Shown: positions 51,320 to 59,546, numbered from the stretch's first letter. The stretch is 63,025 nt of DNA from Collinsella sp. (GCA_019414545.1 DXLV01000007.1:1-63025); one strand, 5' to 3'. Program-made: numbers and translations. Notes: generated by a model from the sequence alone, not told the origin.

Positions 51320-51357
51320 AAAAGCCGCGTGCTCGAAAGAGCGCGCGGCTTTTGTTT
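51320..51357 (+). terminator. intrinsic terminator of the mannose-family PTS operon
   Basis: A stem of AAAAGCCGCG-GCTC with GAGC-CGCGGCTTTT, then GTTTT. A second hairpin (GGGGTGTG/CACACCCC, 51267-51295) lies between it and the IID stop codon. Confidence 0.88.
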
Positions 51358-51438
51358 TCTTGATGAGTCGGGTGTTGCAGAACGATAATGCTTAACACCC
51401 TAGGTAGTTAGCCGAATTCGAGCAAAAGGGAGGATAGG

Positions 51439-52170
51439 ATGGCGATCGGAGCGCGTAGGCAGCCGCTGTACGATCAGCTGGTCGATATTCTGACCGAAAA
51501 GATTGACCATGAATATCGCGCCGGTGACATGATTCCTTCCGAGCGCGAACTTTCGGAGCGCTATGGTCTCTCGCGCACTACGGTACGCTTGGCTCTGCAG
51601 GAACTGGAGCGTTTAGGACTGGTGGTTCGGCAGCACGGTCGCGGTACCTTTGTGACCGACCGTTCGGCAAAAGCAACCAATCTTATGCAGTCCTACAGCT
51701 TTACCGAGCAGATGCGCGCGATGGGTCGAGAACCCGAGACCACGATTCTCGAGTTTTGCGAGATGGAGGCCGATAAGAATCTGGCCGAGCATATGGGATT
51801 GCGTATCGGTGATCGCATTTTTAAGCTTAAGCGCCTTCGTTCTGCCGACAACATGCCCATGATGGTCGAACGCAGCTATCTACCGGTTCGTCAATTTCTG
51901 TCCCTAAAGCGACCGCTGCTGGAGCGCAAGCCGCTTTACGATGTGATTGAGCAGGACTTTCAGCAAAAGATACGCGTGGCTGAAGAGGAGTTCTATGCGA
52001 GCATAGCCCGTCCCACCGACGCCCACCTTTTGGGAATTGTCGAGGGCTCGCCTGTGCTCGATTTGGTCAGGACTACGTATAACGAGTCAAACGAGGTTGT
52101 GGAGTATACACTCTCGGTTGCTCGTGCCGATCAGTTTAAATACAAGGTTTACCACCAGCGTAGCAACTAG
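51439..52170 (+). CDS. GntR/HutC-family regulator of the amino-sugar locus
   Basis: A 243-residue regulator: winged helix (PLYDQLVDILTEKIDHEYRAG, PSERELSERYGLSRTTVRLAL) and a UTRA domain starting near 85 (FTEQMRAMGREPETTILEF). It is of the NagR/YvoA type, which binds amino-sugar phosphates. It sits between the PTS operon and the AgaS-like gene, and the TGGT-N4-ACCA palindrome is found ahead of both, so it probably controls both and its own gene is read-through or separate. AGGGAGGA precedes the start. Confidence 0.93.
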   Translation: MAIGARRQPLYDQLVDILTEKIDHEYRAGDMIPSERELSERYGLSRTTVRLALQELERLGLVVRQHGRGTFVTDRSAKATNLMQSYSFTEQMRAMGREPETTILEFCEMEADKNLAEHMGLRIGDRIFKLKRLRSADNMPMMVERSYLPVRQFLSLKRPLLERKPLYDVIEQDFQQKIRVAEEEFYASIARPTDAHLLGIVEGSPVLDLVRTTYNESNEVVEYTLSVARADQFKYKVYHQRSN

Positions 52171-52209
52171 TGTCCGCATCGTTTCCATATGGTGATTCTT
52201 TGCATTTAA

Positions 52210-52245
52210 CTGGTTACTACCAGATAACCAACCGAAGTGTATAAT
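52210..52245 (+). promoter_or_regulatory. promoter and TGGT-N4-ACCA operator of the AgaS-NagA genes
   Basis: CTGGT-TACT-ACCAG (52210-52223) is a 5-bp-arm palindrome placed over the -35 region of a perfect TATAAT -10 box (52240-52245). No good -35 match is visible. The same palindrome core is at 47918. Confidence 0.6.
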
Positions 52246-52284
52246 TGCACGTCAGAGGATTACTTCTAAAGAGAGGTATTAGAA

Positions 52285-53451
52285 ATGTTCGAGAAGAGTG
52301 TCGAGGAGCTCACCGAGCTCGGCGCCCAGATCACCACGGCCGAGATTGCTCAGCAGCCCGAGCTTTGGCGTGATACGCTCAACATCTATCGCGAGAACAA
52401 GGAGGCCATCGAGGCCTTCCTGGCCGAGGCTCGTGCTATGGGCGAGGGCCGTCTGTCCGTTGTCTTCACCGGTGCCGGTACGTCCGACTACGTTGGCGAT
52501 ACCTGCGCCCCGTACCTGCGTCACGCTGGCAACACTGATCTCTACGACTTTAAGCCCATCGCCACGACAGACATCGTGAGCGCTCCGCGCGATTTCCTGC
52601 GCGCCGAGGATCCCACGCTCGTGGTTTCCTTTGCCCGCTCTGGCAACAGCCCCGAGAGCCTTGCCGCCGTTGCCGTTGCCAAGGAGCTCGTTCACAACGT
52701 CAAGTTCCTCAACATCACCTGCGCTCCCGAGGGCAAGCTCGCCGTTGAGTCTGCCGATGATCCCAACGCGCTGACGCTGCTCATTCCGCGCGCCAACGAC
52801 AAGGGCTTCGCCATGACCGGCTCCTACACCTGCATGACCCTGCTCTCTACCCTCATCTTTGACGAGGCTTCCGACGAGCAGAAGGCCGAGTGGGTCGAGA
52901 CCATCGCCAAGATGGGCGAGGAGGTCATCGCTCGCGAGTCCGAGGTTGCCGACTACCTCGCTGGCGACTTCAACCGCGTGACCTACTTGGGCTCCGGCTC
53001 CTTTGGCGGCCTTGCTCAGGAGAGCCAGCTCAAGATCCTCGAGCTCGCTCACGGTCTGGTTGCTACTTCCTACGACACCTCCATGGGCTATCGTCACGGA
53101 CCTAAGTCTTTCGTCGACGATAAGACGCTCGTCTTCGTATTCGTCAACAACGACGCCTACACCCGTCAGTACGACATCGACATCCTCAACGAGATCGGTG
53201 GCGACGATATTGCTCAGCACACCGTTGCCGTTCAGCAGGATGGCGCTACTGTCTACGAGGGTGAGTCCTTCACCTTTAAGGGCTATGAGGCACTCCCCGA
53301 GGGTTACCTTGCTCTGCCGTTCGTGATGTTTGCCCAGGCAATCAGCCTGCTCAACTCCGTGCGCGTGGGCAACACGCCCGATACGCCGAGCCCCACCGGC
53401 ACGGTCAACCGCGTGGTCAAGGGCGTGACGATTCACCCCTTCACCGCTTAA
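52285..53451 (+). CDS. agaS: SIS-domain sugar isomerase, AgaS-like (galactosamine-6-P deaminase/tagatose-6-P isomerase)
   Basis: A 388-residue protein with two SIS domains. The first has VFTGAGTSDYVGDT and SFARSGNSPESLA, the second VTYLGSGSFGGLAQESQLKILEL and TSMGYRHGPKSFV, as in AgaS. In E. coli AgaS turns galactosamine-6-phosphate into tagatose-6-phosphate and ammonia. The neighbouring deacetylase, LacC-like kinase and man-type PTS support this. AGAGAGG precedes the ATG; a terminator follows at 53470. Confidence 0.88.
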   Translation: MFEKSVEELTELGAQITTAEIAQQPELWRDTLNIYRENKEAIEAFLAEARAMGEGRLSVVFTGAGTSDYVGDTCAPYLRHAGNTDLYDFKPIATTDIVSAPRDFLRAEDPTLVVSFARSGNSPESLAAVAVAKELVHNVKFLNITCAPEGKLAVESADDPNALTLLIPRANDKGFAMTGSYTCMTLLSTLIFDEASDEQKAEWVETIAKMGEEVIARESEVADYLAGDFNRVTYLGSGSFGGLAQESQLKILELAHGLVATSYDTSMGYRHGPKSFVDDKTLVFVFVNNDAYTRQYDIDILNEIGGDDIAQHTVAVQQDGATVYEGESFTFKGYEALPEGYLALPFVMFAQAISLLNSVRVGNTPDTPSPTGTVNRVVKGVTIHPFTA

Positions 53452-53469
53452 TCGCGTCCCCCTGTAAGG

Positions 53470-53507
53470 GCGCCCGTCCGCTCATAACGGCGGGCGGGCG
53501 CTTTTTG
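53470..53507 (+). terminator. intrinsic terminator of the agaS-like gene
   Basis: An 11-bp stem (53470-53480 with 53491-53501, one G-T pair) followed by TTTTTGTTTT. Confidence 0.9.
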
Positions 53508-53568
53508 TTTTACGTGAGCTGGGTATAAGCATCACCACAGTCAACTGCTTTAGAAGCAAGGAGTGCAT

Positions 53569-54738
53569 ATGAGCACGTACGCAATTAAGGCTGACAAGTT
53601 CTTCTTGCCGGCAGGCCCGCAACTGGGCGGCTATCTTATGGTCGAGGATGGCGTCTTTGGCGCCTGGCAGGCCGACGAGCCCTCTTGCGAGATTAAGGAT
53701 TACACGGGATCGTGGATCGCACCGGGTATGGTCGACACCCACATCCATGGCTTCTATAACCACTCGACTACCGATAACGATCCCGAGGGCATCGATATCA
53801 GCTCGACCGAGCTCGCCCGTCGCGGCACCACCAGCTGGCTGCCCACGACGTTCACCGATGGCGTCGAGCAGATCAAGGACGCCTGCGCCGCCATCGCCCA
53901 GGCGGACGAGGGTCGCGGCCCCGACTTCTGCGGTGCTCGCATTCAGGGCATCTACCTGGAGGGCCCCTTCTTTACCATGAAGCACGTGGGCGCGCAGAAC
54001 CCCGCTTATCTGATCGACCCCTCCGAGGAGGTCTTCGATCAGTGGCAGGAGGCTGCGGGTGGCCGCATCGTTAAGAGCGCCATGGCGGCCGAGCGCGACG
54101 GTGCCGCTGCTTATGCGGCTGCTCTGAACGCCAAGGGTGTGGTGACCAGCATCGGTCACTCCGACGCCACCTACGATGAGTGCATCGCCGCCATCAACGC
54201 CGGCGCCAGCTGCTTTACGCATACCTATAACGGCCAGCGCGGGCTGCATCACCGTGAGCCCGGTGTCGTGGGTGCTGCCATGTCCACGCCCGAGACCTAC
54301 GCCGAGATCATCTGTGACGGCAAGCACGTGAACCCTGCCGCCATCAAGGCGCTGCTGCAGGCAAAGGGCTGGCAGCATACGGTGCTCATCACCGACTGCC
54401 TGGGCTGCGGCGGCATGCCCGAGGGCAGCTACACCAGTGGCGGCATGGACGTCATCATGAAGGACAACTTGTGCTGGCTCGCCGACGGCAAGAGCATTGC
54501 CGGCTCGGTGCTCACGCTTGCCCAGGGCGTCAAGAACATCGTCGACTGGGGCATCGCCAGCGCCGATATCGCCATTCGCATGGCAACCGAGGTGCCGGCG
54601 CGCTCCGCGCACATCGAGGATAAGTGCGGCAGCATCATGCCGGGTCGCGACGCCGACTTTGTCGTGTTCGACCGTGAGCTCACCCTCGTCGAGACGTATG
54701 TTGGCGGCCAGAGCGTCGGCAACGCCTTTACCGAGTAA
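53569..54738 (+). CDS. nagA: N-acetylhexosamine-6-phosphate deacetylase (NagA/AgaA)
   Basis: A 389-residue amidohydrolase. The metal site starts at DTHIHGF (His58, His60), with GIYLEGPFF as the Glu ligand region, VVTSIGHSDATYDE, and the catalytic Asp276 in ITDCLGCGG. It removes acetate from GlcNAc-6-P or GalNAc-6-P; the AgaS-like isomerase upstream favours GalNAc-6-P. ATG 53569 with AAGGAG is chosen over GTG 53563. Its last 43 codons have a diverged second copy at 57465-57596. Confidence 0.93.
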   Translation: MSTYAIKADKFFLPAGPQLGGYLMVEDGVFGAWQADEPSCEIKDYTGSWIAPGMVDTHIHGFYNHSTTDNDPEGIDISSTELARRGTTSWLPTTFTDGVEQIKDACAAIAQADEGRGPDFCGARIQGIYLEGPFFTMKHVGAQNPAYLIDPSEEVFDQWQEAAGGRIVKSAMAAERDGAAAYAAALNAKGVVTSIGHSDATYDECIAAINAGASCFTHTYNGQRGLHHREPGVVGAAMSTPETYAEIICDGKHVNPAAIKALLQAKGWQHTVLITDCLGCGGMPEGSYTSGGMDVIMKDNLCWLADGKSIAGSVLTLAQGVKNIVDWGIASADIAIRMATEVPARSAHIEDKCGSIMPGRDADFVVFDRELTLVETYVGGQSVGNAFTE

Positions 54739-54750
54739 CGATAGAAAAAG

Positions 54751-54782
54751 ACGGCGGGCCCGAATCTGCTCGGACCCGCCGT
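54751..54782. terminator. bidirectional terminator between nagA and the flavodoxin gene
   Basis: A 13-bp stem with one mismatch (54751-54763 with 54770-54782). The T-run is on the reverse strand (CTTTTTC after the stem), so it serves mainly the flavodoxin gene. Confidence 0.8.
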
Positions 54783-54813
54783 ATGGGTTAAACGCTCAAA
54801 AGCACCTTAACAG

Positions 54814-55398
54814 TTACAGCTTGTTAGCGATCTTCTTTGCCGTGCGCTTAACGCCGGCCACAAGACCTCCCGCAGGATGCTCCTTTTCGTAGGCTAGACG
54901 CTTCTCGCGCTTGGCGTACTCTTCGACGATGATGTCGCCATACTCGTCTTCGATCTTGTCGAAGAAGTCGACGGCGCCCTTAATTTCCTCAGCGGTCGGG
55001 TGTCCCTTTTGGACACCGCCGGTGAGTTTGAACGGCCCCCACGTATCAAAGCCGGGGCAGCCGTAGACACCCATAAAGATGGCCTGCCTCATGCGGCAGA
55101 TGCCATCGATATCCTTGCCGTACCACTTGTTTTTGCCACCGTAGGTCATAAGGCCAAACACCTTGTCCTGCGGCTGCAGCACGTTAGTGAGCACGCGCGC
55201 CATATCTTTGTCGATCTCGGAGTAATAAATGCCCGTGGCGACGCCGATCAGATGATATTCGTGCAGGTCTGGGTACTCGTTTTTACCGAGTGACTTCACG
55301 TCGAGGGTATCGATTTCGGGGTGCGCCTCGACGATGGCGTCCACGAGCTTTTTCGTATTGCCGTGGTGGCGTGAGGCATAAAGAATGATGGTTCGCAT
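54814..55398 (-). CDS. flavodoxin-family protein
   Basis: A 194-residue flavodoxin-fold protein. The FMN phosphate loop is at the start (ILYASRHHGNTKKLVDAI); the later loop GLMTYGGKNKWYGKDI stacks on the flavin. The last 30 residues are basic. ATG 55398 with GAAAGG is chosen over 55428. It is divergent from the aldose-epimerase gene. Its electron partner cannot be told from the sequence. Confidence 0.87.
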   Translation of the reverse strand: MRTIILYASRHHGNTKKLVDAIVEAHPEIDTLDVKSLGKNEYPDLHEYHLIGVATGIYYSEIDKDMARVLTNVLQPQDKVFGLMTYGGKNKWYGKDIDGICRMRQAIFMGVYGCPGFDTWGPFKLTGGVQKGHPTAEEIKGAVDFFDKIEDEYGDIIVEEYAKREKRLAYEKEHPAGGLVAGVKRTAKKIANKL

Positions 55399-55554
55399 AA
55401 GAAGGCCTTTCAGCTGTAATTGCATCAATGTCTGTATGGTACCCCGTTACATGGCCGGGATACCGGACGCATCGATGAGCGTGCGGGTTTGTCCTTTGGT
55501 CAGGGCCGAGACGGGTTCTTGCGAGCAAAAAGCAGTTGTTCGAAAGGATGGGCA

Positions 55555-56436
55555 ATGGAATACGCTCTCTCCAACGATTCGATTTCTATCAAGGTTTCCA
55601 CAGCCGGTGGCTCGTTTACCTCGATTGAGGCTGATGGTCGCGAGTATCTGTGGCAGGGTGATCCCGCAGTGTGGTCCGGCCAGGCACCGATTTGCTTCCC
55701 GATTTGCGGAGGCCTGCGTGATGGTAGCGCCATGACGTTTGCCGGGCATCATGTGAAGCTCGCTCGCCACGGGTTTGCGCGCAAACAGGAGTGGAAGCTG
55801 CTGAGCCAGAGCGAGAACGAGCTGGCGATGTGCCTGGCTTCGGAGGATAACGCCGCGCTGCTGAGCGATTATCCGTACCCGTTTAAGCTTGTCGCTCGTT
55901 ATGCGCTTGAGGGGGATACCGTGCGCGTCTCCTATGAGGTGACCAACGAGGGCACCGAGGACATGCCGTTCTTTATCGGTGGACACCCCGGCTTTAGGTG
56001 CCCGCTCGACGAGGGCGAGGCCTATACGGACTACGAGCTGCGCTTTGAGAAGAACGAGGCTGCGGAGCTCTGCACCGCCGTTCCCTCGACTGGATTGATT
56101 GACGTGGCAAACCGCTCCAAGAACCCCATGGTGGGAAAGACGCTGCCCCTGTCGCATGAGCTCTTCGATTTTGCGGAGACCATCTTTGACGTGCTCGAGA
56201 GCCGTCAGGTCACGCTTTCCAAGAAGGGCGAGGACAAGGGCGTCCGCCTGAGCTTCGAGGGCTTCCCGTATCTCATTGTGTGGAGCGAGCCCGAGGGCGA
56301 TTTTGTGGCAGTTGAACCCTGGGGCGGCCTTTCGACCTGCTCCGATGAGGATGACGTGCTTGAGCATAAGCGCGGCTGCCTTGTCGCCAAGCCCAAGGAG
56401 ACCGTCGTTCGCTCGTTCACGATTGAAATTCTGTAA
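55555..56436 (+). CDS. aldose 1-epimerase family protein (LacX-like)
   Basis: A 293-residue galactose-mutarotase-fold protein: FPICGGLRDG near residue 45, the His of KLARHGFARKQEW, and IGGHPGFRCPLDEGEAY near 145. It resembles LacX, which is found with the tagatose-6-phosphate genes of lactococcal lac operons. It probably inter-converts anomers of the incoming hexose or hexosamine. ATG 55555 after GAAAGGATGG is chosen over the longer 55420 start. The LacC-like kinase gene follows 59 bp later. Confidence 0.87.
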   Translation: MEYALSNDSISIKVSTAGGSFTSIEADGREYLWQGDPAVWSGQAPICFPICGGLRDGSAMTFAGHHVKLARHGFARKQEWKLLSQSENELAMCLASEDNAALLSDYPYPFKLVARYALEGDTVRVSYEVTNEGTEDMPFFIGGHPGFRCPLDEGEAYTDYELRFEKNEAAELCTAVPSTGLIDVANRSKNPMVGKTLPLSHELFDFAETIFDVLESRQVTLSKKGEDKGVRLSFEGFPYLIVWSEPEGDFVAVEPWGGLSTCSDEDDVLEHKRGCLVAKPKETVVRSFTIEIL

Positions 56437-56495
56437 TTCCGTTTTGTCGACTCGTATCGCGAGGCACAAGGAGCCTGCGAGATAAGGAGCTAAAA

Positions 56496-57431
56496 ATGAT
56501 CCTCACCGTTACGATGAACCCGTCTGTCGATACGCGCTATCAGCTCGATGAGCTCGTTATCGACGACGTCAACCGTGTGACGCCCGAAAAGACCGCCGGC
56601 GGCAAGGGCCTCAACGTGGCCCGTGTGCTGGGTCAGCTGGGCGACGACGTCGTGGCAACCGGTCTGCTCGGCGGCCACATGGGCGCTTACATGGCTGAGC
56701 TCATGGACGCCAACGGTATTAACAACGACTTTGTGCCCATCAAGGGCGAGACCCGCATCTGCCTCAATATCCTTCATGCCGGCAACCAGACCGAGCTGCT
56801 CGAGAGCGGCCCGACAATTGCCCCCGAGGAGCTCGATGCCTTTACCGCCAAGTTTACCGAGCTTGCGAGCAAGGCCGACGTCGTCACCATCTCGGGTTCG
56901 CTGCCCCGCGGTGTCGAGGCAGACTACTATGCCAAGATCACGGGCATTGCCGAGAACGCCGGTGCCAAGGTGTTGCTCGATACCTCGGGTGCTTCGCTCG
57001 AGGCCGCCCTTAAGTCCGAAATTAAGCCCGAGCTGGTCAAGCCTAACCTGACCGAGATCAACGGCCTTTTGGGTACGAGCTTTACCACCGACGATGTGGA
57101 CGAGCTCCGCGCCGCGCTCGCCTCTGATGCCCGCTTCTCCGATATCCCCTGGGTCGTCGTGTCCATGGGCGCTGCCGGCTCCGTGGGCTTCCATAATGGC
57201 CGTGCATTCCGCGCCAAGACCCCCGATATCCCCGCCGTTAACGCTACGGGCTCTGGCGATTCGACCATTGCCGGCTTCGCGCATGCGATTGCTGCTGGCG
57301 CGGATGACGAGACGGTGCTGCGTACCGCCAACACCTGCGGCAAGCTCAATGCCATGGATCCCATGACCGGCCATCTGGTCATGGACCGTTGGGACGAGGT
57401 CTACAACGGCGTAGTCGTGACCGAGCTGTAA
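56496..57431 (+). CDS. PfkB-family kinase, probable tagatose-6-phosphate kinase
   Basis: A 311-residue ribokinase-fold kinase. The N-terminus MILTVTMNPSVD and TAGGKGLNVARVL are typical of the LacC/FruK branch, and the catalytic Asp255 is in NATGSGDS. In the context of AgaS and a GalNAc-type PTS, phosphorylation of tagatose-6-P to the 1,6-bisphosphate is the best guess; 1-phosphofructokinase is the alternative. AAGGAG precedes the start. A matching class II aldolase gene is not in the window. Confidence 0.9.
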   Translation: MILTVTMNPSVDTRYQLDELVIDDVNRVTPEKTAGGKGLNVARVLGQLGDDVVATGLLGGHMGAYMAELMDANGINNDFVPIKGETRICLNILHAGNQTELLESGPTIAPEELDAFTAKFTELASKADVVTISGSLPRGVEADYYAKITGIAENAGAKVLLDTSGASLEAALKSEIKPELVKPNLTEINGLLGTSFTTDDVDELRAALASDARFSDIPWVVVSMGAAGSVGFHNGRAFRAKTPDIPAVNATGSGDSTIAGFAHAIAAGADDETVLRTANTCGKLNAMDPMTGHLVMDRWDEVYNGVVVTEL

Positions 57432-57464
57432 AAGCCTGGGCGTCGGCCCCGGCATTGCTTGCTA

Positions 57465-57596
57465 GCTCATGTCGACGACAAGTGCGGTAGCATTATGCTG
57501 GGGCGCGACGCCGAGTTTGTCGTGTTCAATCCCGACCTTACCCTGGTCGAGACGTATGTGGGTGGCAACAGCGTCGGTAATGCATTTACCGAGTAG
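57465..57596 (+). pseudogene. C-terminal remnant of a second nagA
   Basis: 43 codons in frame, ending in TAG, match the last 43 residues of the NagA at 53569-54738 (KCGSIM.GRDA.FVVF, TLVETYVGG.SVGNAFTE), 35 of 43 residues identical by eye. No start codon, ribosome-binding site or upstream part is left. It begins 33 bp after the kinase stop codon and ends 32 bp before the YhcH gene. Confidence 0.85.
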
Positions 57597-57628
57597 CTGC
57601 CAAATAAACGATCCGAGAGGGGATTTAG

Positions 57629-58102
57629 ATGATTTACGGTGCATTGGGCGATATCGAGGAATACCGCGGAATGCTCAAGGGTCTCGATGTGCTGATCGAC
57701 TGGCTCGAGGAGAACGACCCGGCGGAGCTCGAGGTCGGCAGCCATCCGATTCTGGGCGACAAGGTCTTTGCGAACGTCATGGCTCCCACGACGCGTCCCG
57801 AGGCCGAGGCTCACTACGAGACGCATCAGCGCTATCACGACTTGCAGATTGACGTCGAGGGTCGTGAGGCCTTTAAGGTTGCCACGGGCAGCCTGACGCT
57901 GGTCCAGGAGTTTGACGAGAAGGACGACTACGACCTGGTCGATTCCGACGCCTCGATCGCCGGCGATCTTGCCGACGACAAATTCGCGCTGTTCGTTGCC
58001 GGCGAGCCCCACATGCCCACGCTCGAGTTCCCGGGAGATGGCGCACAGCCGGTCAAGAAGATCTGCTTTAAGCTGCTTGCCGACGCCTATTGGCAGGAGT
58101 AA
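57629..58102 (+). CDS. YhcH/YjgK/YiaL family protein
   Basis: A 157-residue cupin-fold protein of the DUF386 family. The His/Glu-rich metal site region is seen in EAHYETHQRYHDLQIDVEGRE, and the C-terminal FVAGEPHMPTLEF is typical. Members (NanQ, EbgC) act on sugar anomers or with sialic-acid catabolism. Here it ends the amino-sugar locus and is closed by the terminator at 58164. GAGAGGGGA precedes the start. Confidence 0.9.
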   Translation: MIYGALGDIEEYRGMLKGLDVLIDWLEENDPAELEVGSHPILGDKVFANVMAPTTRPEAEAHYETHQRYHDLQIDVEGREAFKVATGSLTLVQEFDEKDDYDLVDSDASIAGDLADDKFALFVAGEPHMPTLEFPGDGAQPVKKICFKLLADAYWQE

Positions 58103-58142
58103 CGAGCTGCTCGGCTGAGCTGTTCGTCTGATGGCGTGATTC

Positions 58143-58198
58143 CCCTAGGGAAATCACGCTAGGACCCCGCCAAACGGGTTTTCCCTAGGGAAATCACG
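58143..58198 (+). repeat. direct repeat CCCTAGGGAAATCACG
   Basis: Two identical 16-nt copies, at 58143-58158 and 58183-58198. The first also lies in an inverted GTGATT/AATCAC pairing; the second lies inside the loop of the terminator. The rare CTAG tetramer in both makes it stand out. Confidence 0.6.
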
Positions 58199-58212
58199 TT
58201 TGGCGGGGTTTT
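58164..58212 (+). terminator. intrinsic terminator of the amino-sugar locus
   Basis: A 13-bp perfect stem ACCCCGCCAAACG with its complement (58164-58176 with 58197-58209), then TTTT, around a 20-nt loop that holds the second CCCTAGGG repeat. Confidence 0.88.
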
Positions 58213-58237
58213 CTGTTTTTGAATAGGGAAGCCTCAT

Positions 58238-58603
58238 TTATTTGCGAAGAACATCGGCTAGCCGCAGGATTGAAATCATCGACCGATAAGTGAGTTCCAC
58301 TTTTTCGCCCGCAAGCAGTCGTTTCGAGCCAATCTCATCTAGCCCCACAAGCTGAGAAAACAGCGGGCTGCTCATCGTGCCCTCGTCAATTGATTCCCTT
58401 ATGGTCTTCAAAACGTCCGTATCATGAAGCGACGCCGAGCTGTAGGGGGCAACACGAGCGGAACTCTCAATTAACGACGAGACAAAAGGATGGAGATGCT
58501 TTGGACATAGTCCATCAAACACCACATCCCCATTGTCATCCGAGCCGACCAGGCGCCAAGTATAATGATCGACCCAGTCATCTCCGTCATATATGGCGTC
58601 CAT
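58238..58603 (-). CDS. small protein with C-terminal HTH-like region
   Basis: A 121-residue protein of low GC content. The ATG at 58603 has GGGAAG upstream; a TTG at 58693 would add 30 residues with four to five Cys (CCRSDTDCGLAPRC), which could be a zinc site, and would place the start 8 nt after the preceding gene's stop codon. The C-terminal part (PLFSQLVGLDEIGSKRLLAGEKVELTYRSMI, in outline) looks like a helix-turn-helix. No family is recognised. Probably cotranscribed with the secreted-protein gene before it. Confidence 0.55.
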   Translation of the reverse strand: MDAIYDGDDWVDHYTWRLVGSDDNGDVVFDGLCPKHLHPFVSSLIESSARVAPYSSASLHDTDVLKTIRESIDEGTMSSPLFSQLVGLDEIGSKRLLAGEKVELTYRSMISILRLADVLRK

Positions 58604-58701
58604 GAGCAACTTCCCGTCTAGAGAGAGAAACCTATTTGGACATCGGGGCGCAAGACCGCAATCCGTATCGGACCTGCAGCAGCTCCAACCCAACGCACCA
58701 C

Positions 58702-59127
58702 TTAGGTTCCCTTTCGTACATGTGTATCAATCTGCCCCGAAATGCCGGTGAATGCAATTCCAGACCCGTTTGTCGGATAGCAATCGACGTATTTTTGTTT
58801 TCCGCTCACAACCTTGTATAGATAAATCGTTCCAGCAAAAGAGAAGGGATCGTTCGCAATTTTGTCCGGAAGAACTTGCCACCTCAAAATCCCGCTACCA
58901 ATATGGTCAAGCTTGACCGTTCCGCCGTCCCCCTCAAAAGTGGCAAGGGGATTTACCCCAGACTGAGAGTCGGCATCGCCCTCCTTAGCAGTTATCAGCA
59001 GGCTGCCCGTATAAGACTGCTGAGGCTCACCTTCAGGACAGGCAGCCTCGGCCCAAGAAGGGCCACTCAGGCAGAACAGTCCGAGCAGCATCATTACCAA
59101 CAAAAGAAAACCCTTAGTTCTTTTCAT
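58702..59127 (-). CDS. small secreted protein
   Basis: A 141-residue exported protein. A classical signal peptide (MKRTKGFLLLVMMLLGLFCL, cleavage after PSWA) is followed by a mature part of beta-strand character (TYLYKVVSGKQKYVDCY in outline) with two Cys that could form a disulfide. ATG 59127 is chosen over 59139. It has the same low-GC style as the gene after it, near the tRNA-linked insertion, so it may be part of an older island. Function unknown. Confidence 0.6.
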   Translation of the reverse strand: MKRTKGFLLLVMMLLGLFCLSGPSWAEAACPEGEPQQSYTGSLLITAKEGDADSQSGVNPLATFEGDGGTVKLDHIGSGILRWQVLPDKIANDPFSFAGTIYLYKVVSGKQKYVDCYPTNGSGIAFTGISGQIDTHVRKGT

Positions 59128-59350
59128 ATATATCCCCAACGTCTCTCGACATTTGTATATCGTGACTATTTTAGATCTAGATGGGCAGTTCGAGCCCCCA
59201 CCATGGCACTTGTTGCAGCTGGGTTTCTTTTCATTAAAATTTCACTTTGGTAAATCCCCGCCCCTAAGCATTAAACCCGAAGTCCACCGAGTGGGCCGCT
59301 GTTGACGTGGCGATGCTTGGATTGGCGCGCACGCACTCAAAATCGGCAAC

Positions 59351-59373
59351 AAAAAAGCCGCCCGAAGGCGGCT
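59351..59373 (-). terminator. terminator of the tRNA-Thr transcript
   Basis: AGCCGCC-cgaa-GGCGGCT, with a run of six T's on the reverse strand, 12 bp past the tRNA 3' end: a normal tRNA terminator left in place. Confidence 0.88.
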
Positions 59374-59384
59374 ATCTTGTGCAA

Positions 59385-59430
59385 TGGAGCCAGCGACCGG
59401 GCTCGAACCGGTGACCCCCGCTTTACGAGT
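59385..59430 (-). tRNA. 3' part of tRNA-Thr(CGT), attachment site of the element
   Basis: On the reverse strand the sequence reads from the anticodon loop (CTCGTAA, anticodon CGT), through the AGCGG stem arm, the T-arm (ACCGG-TTCGAGC-CCGGT) and acceptor arm CGCTGGC, to discriminator T and encoded CCA. The 5' half is absent: upstream bases do not pair. This is the duplicated att core left by integration; the intact tRNA should lie at the other end of the element, beyond the window. Confidence 0.85.
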
Positions 59431-59546
59431 ACGTGAATTCGGCATTTGACGAGATGAGGCCAATTTCACTGAATTAAAAGGAAGCGCAGGTAGAAATAGG
59501 TAATTAACAATTATTGAGCTAGCTATTAGAATCATATTTCCCACTA

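Noticed and set aside
59385..59430. Complete tRNA gene
   Set aside because: The D-arm and the 5' acceptor and anticodon strands are missing; upstream bases do not complement the 3' half.
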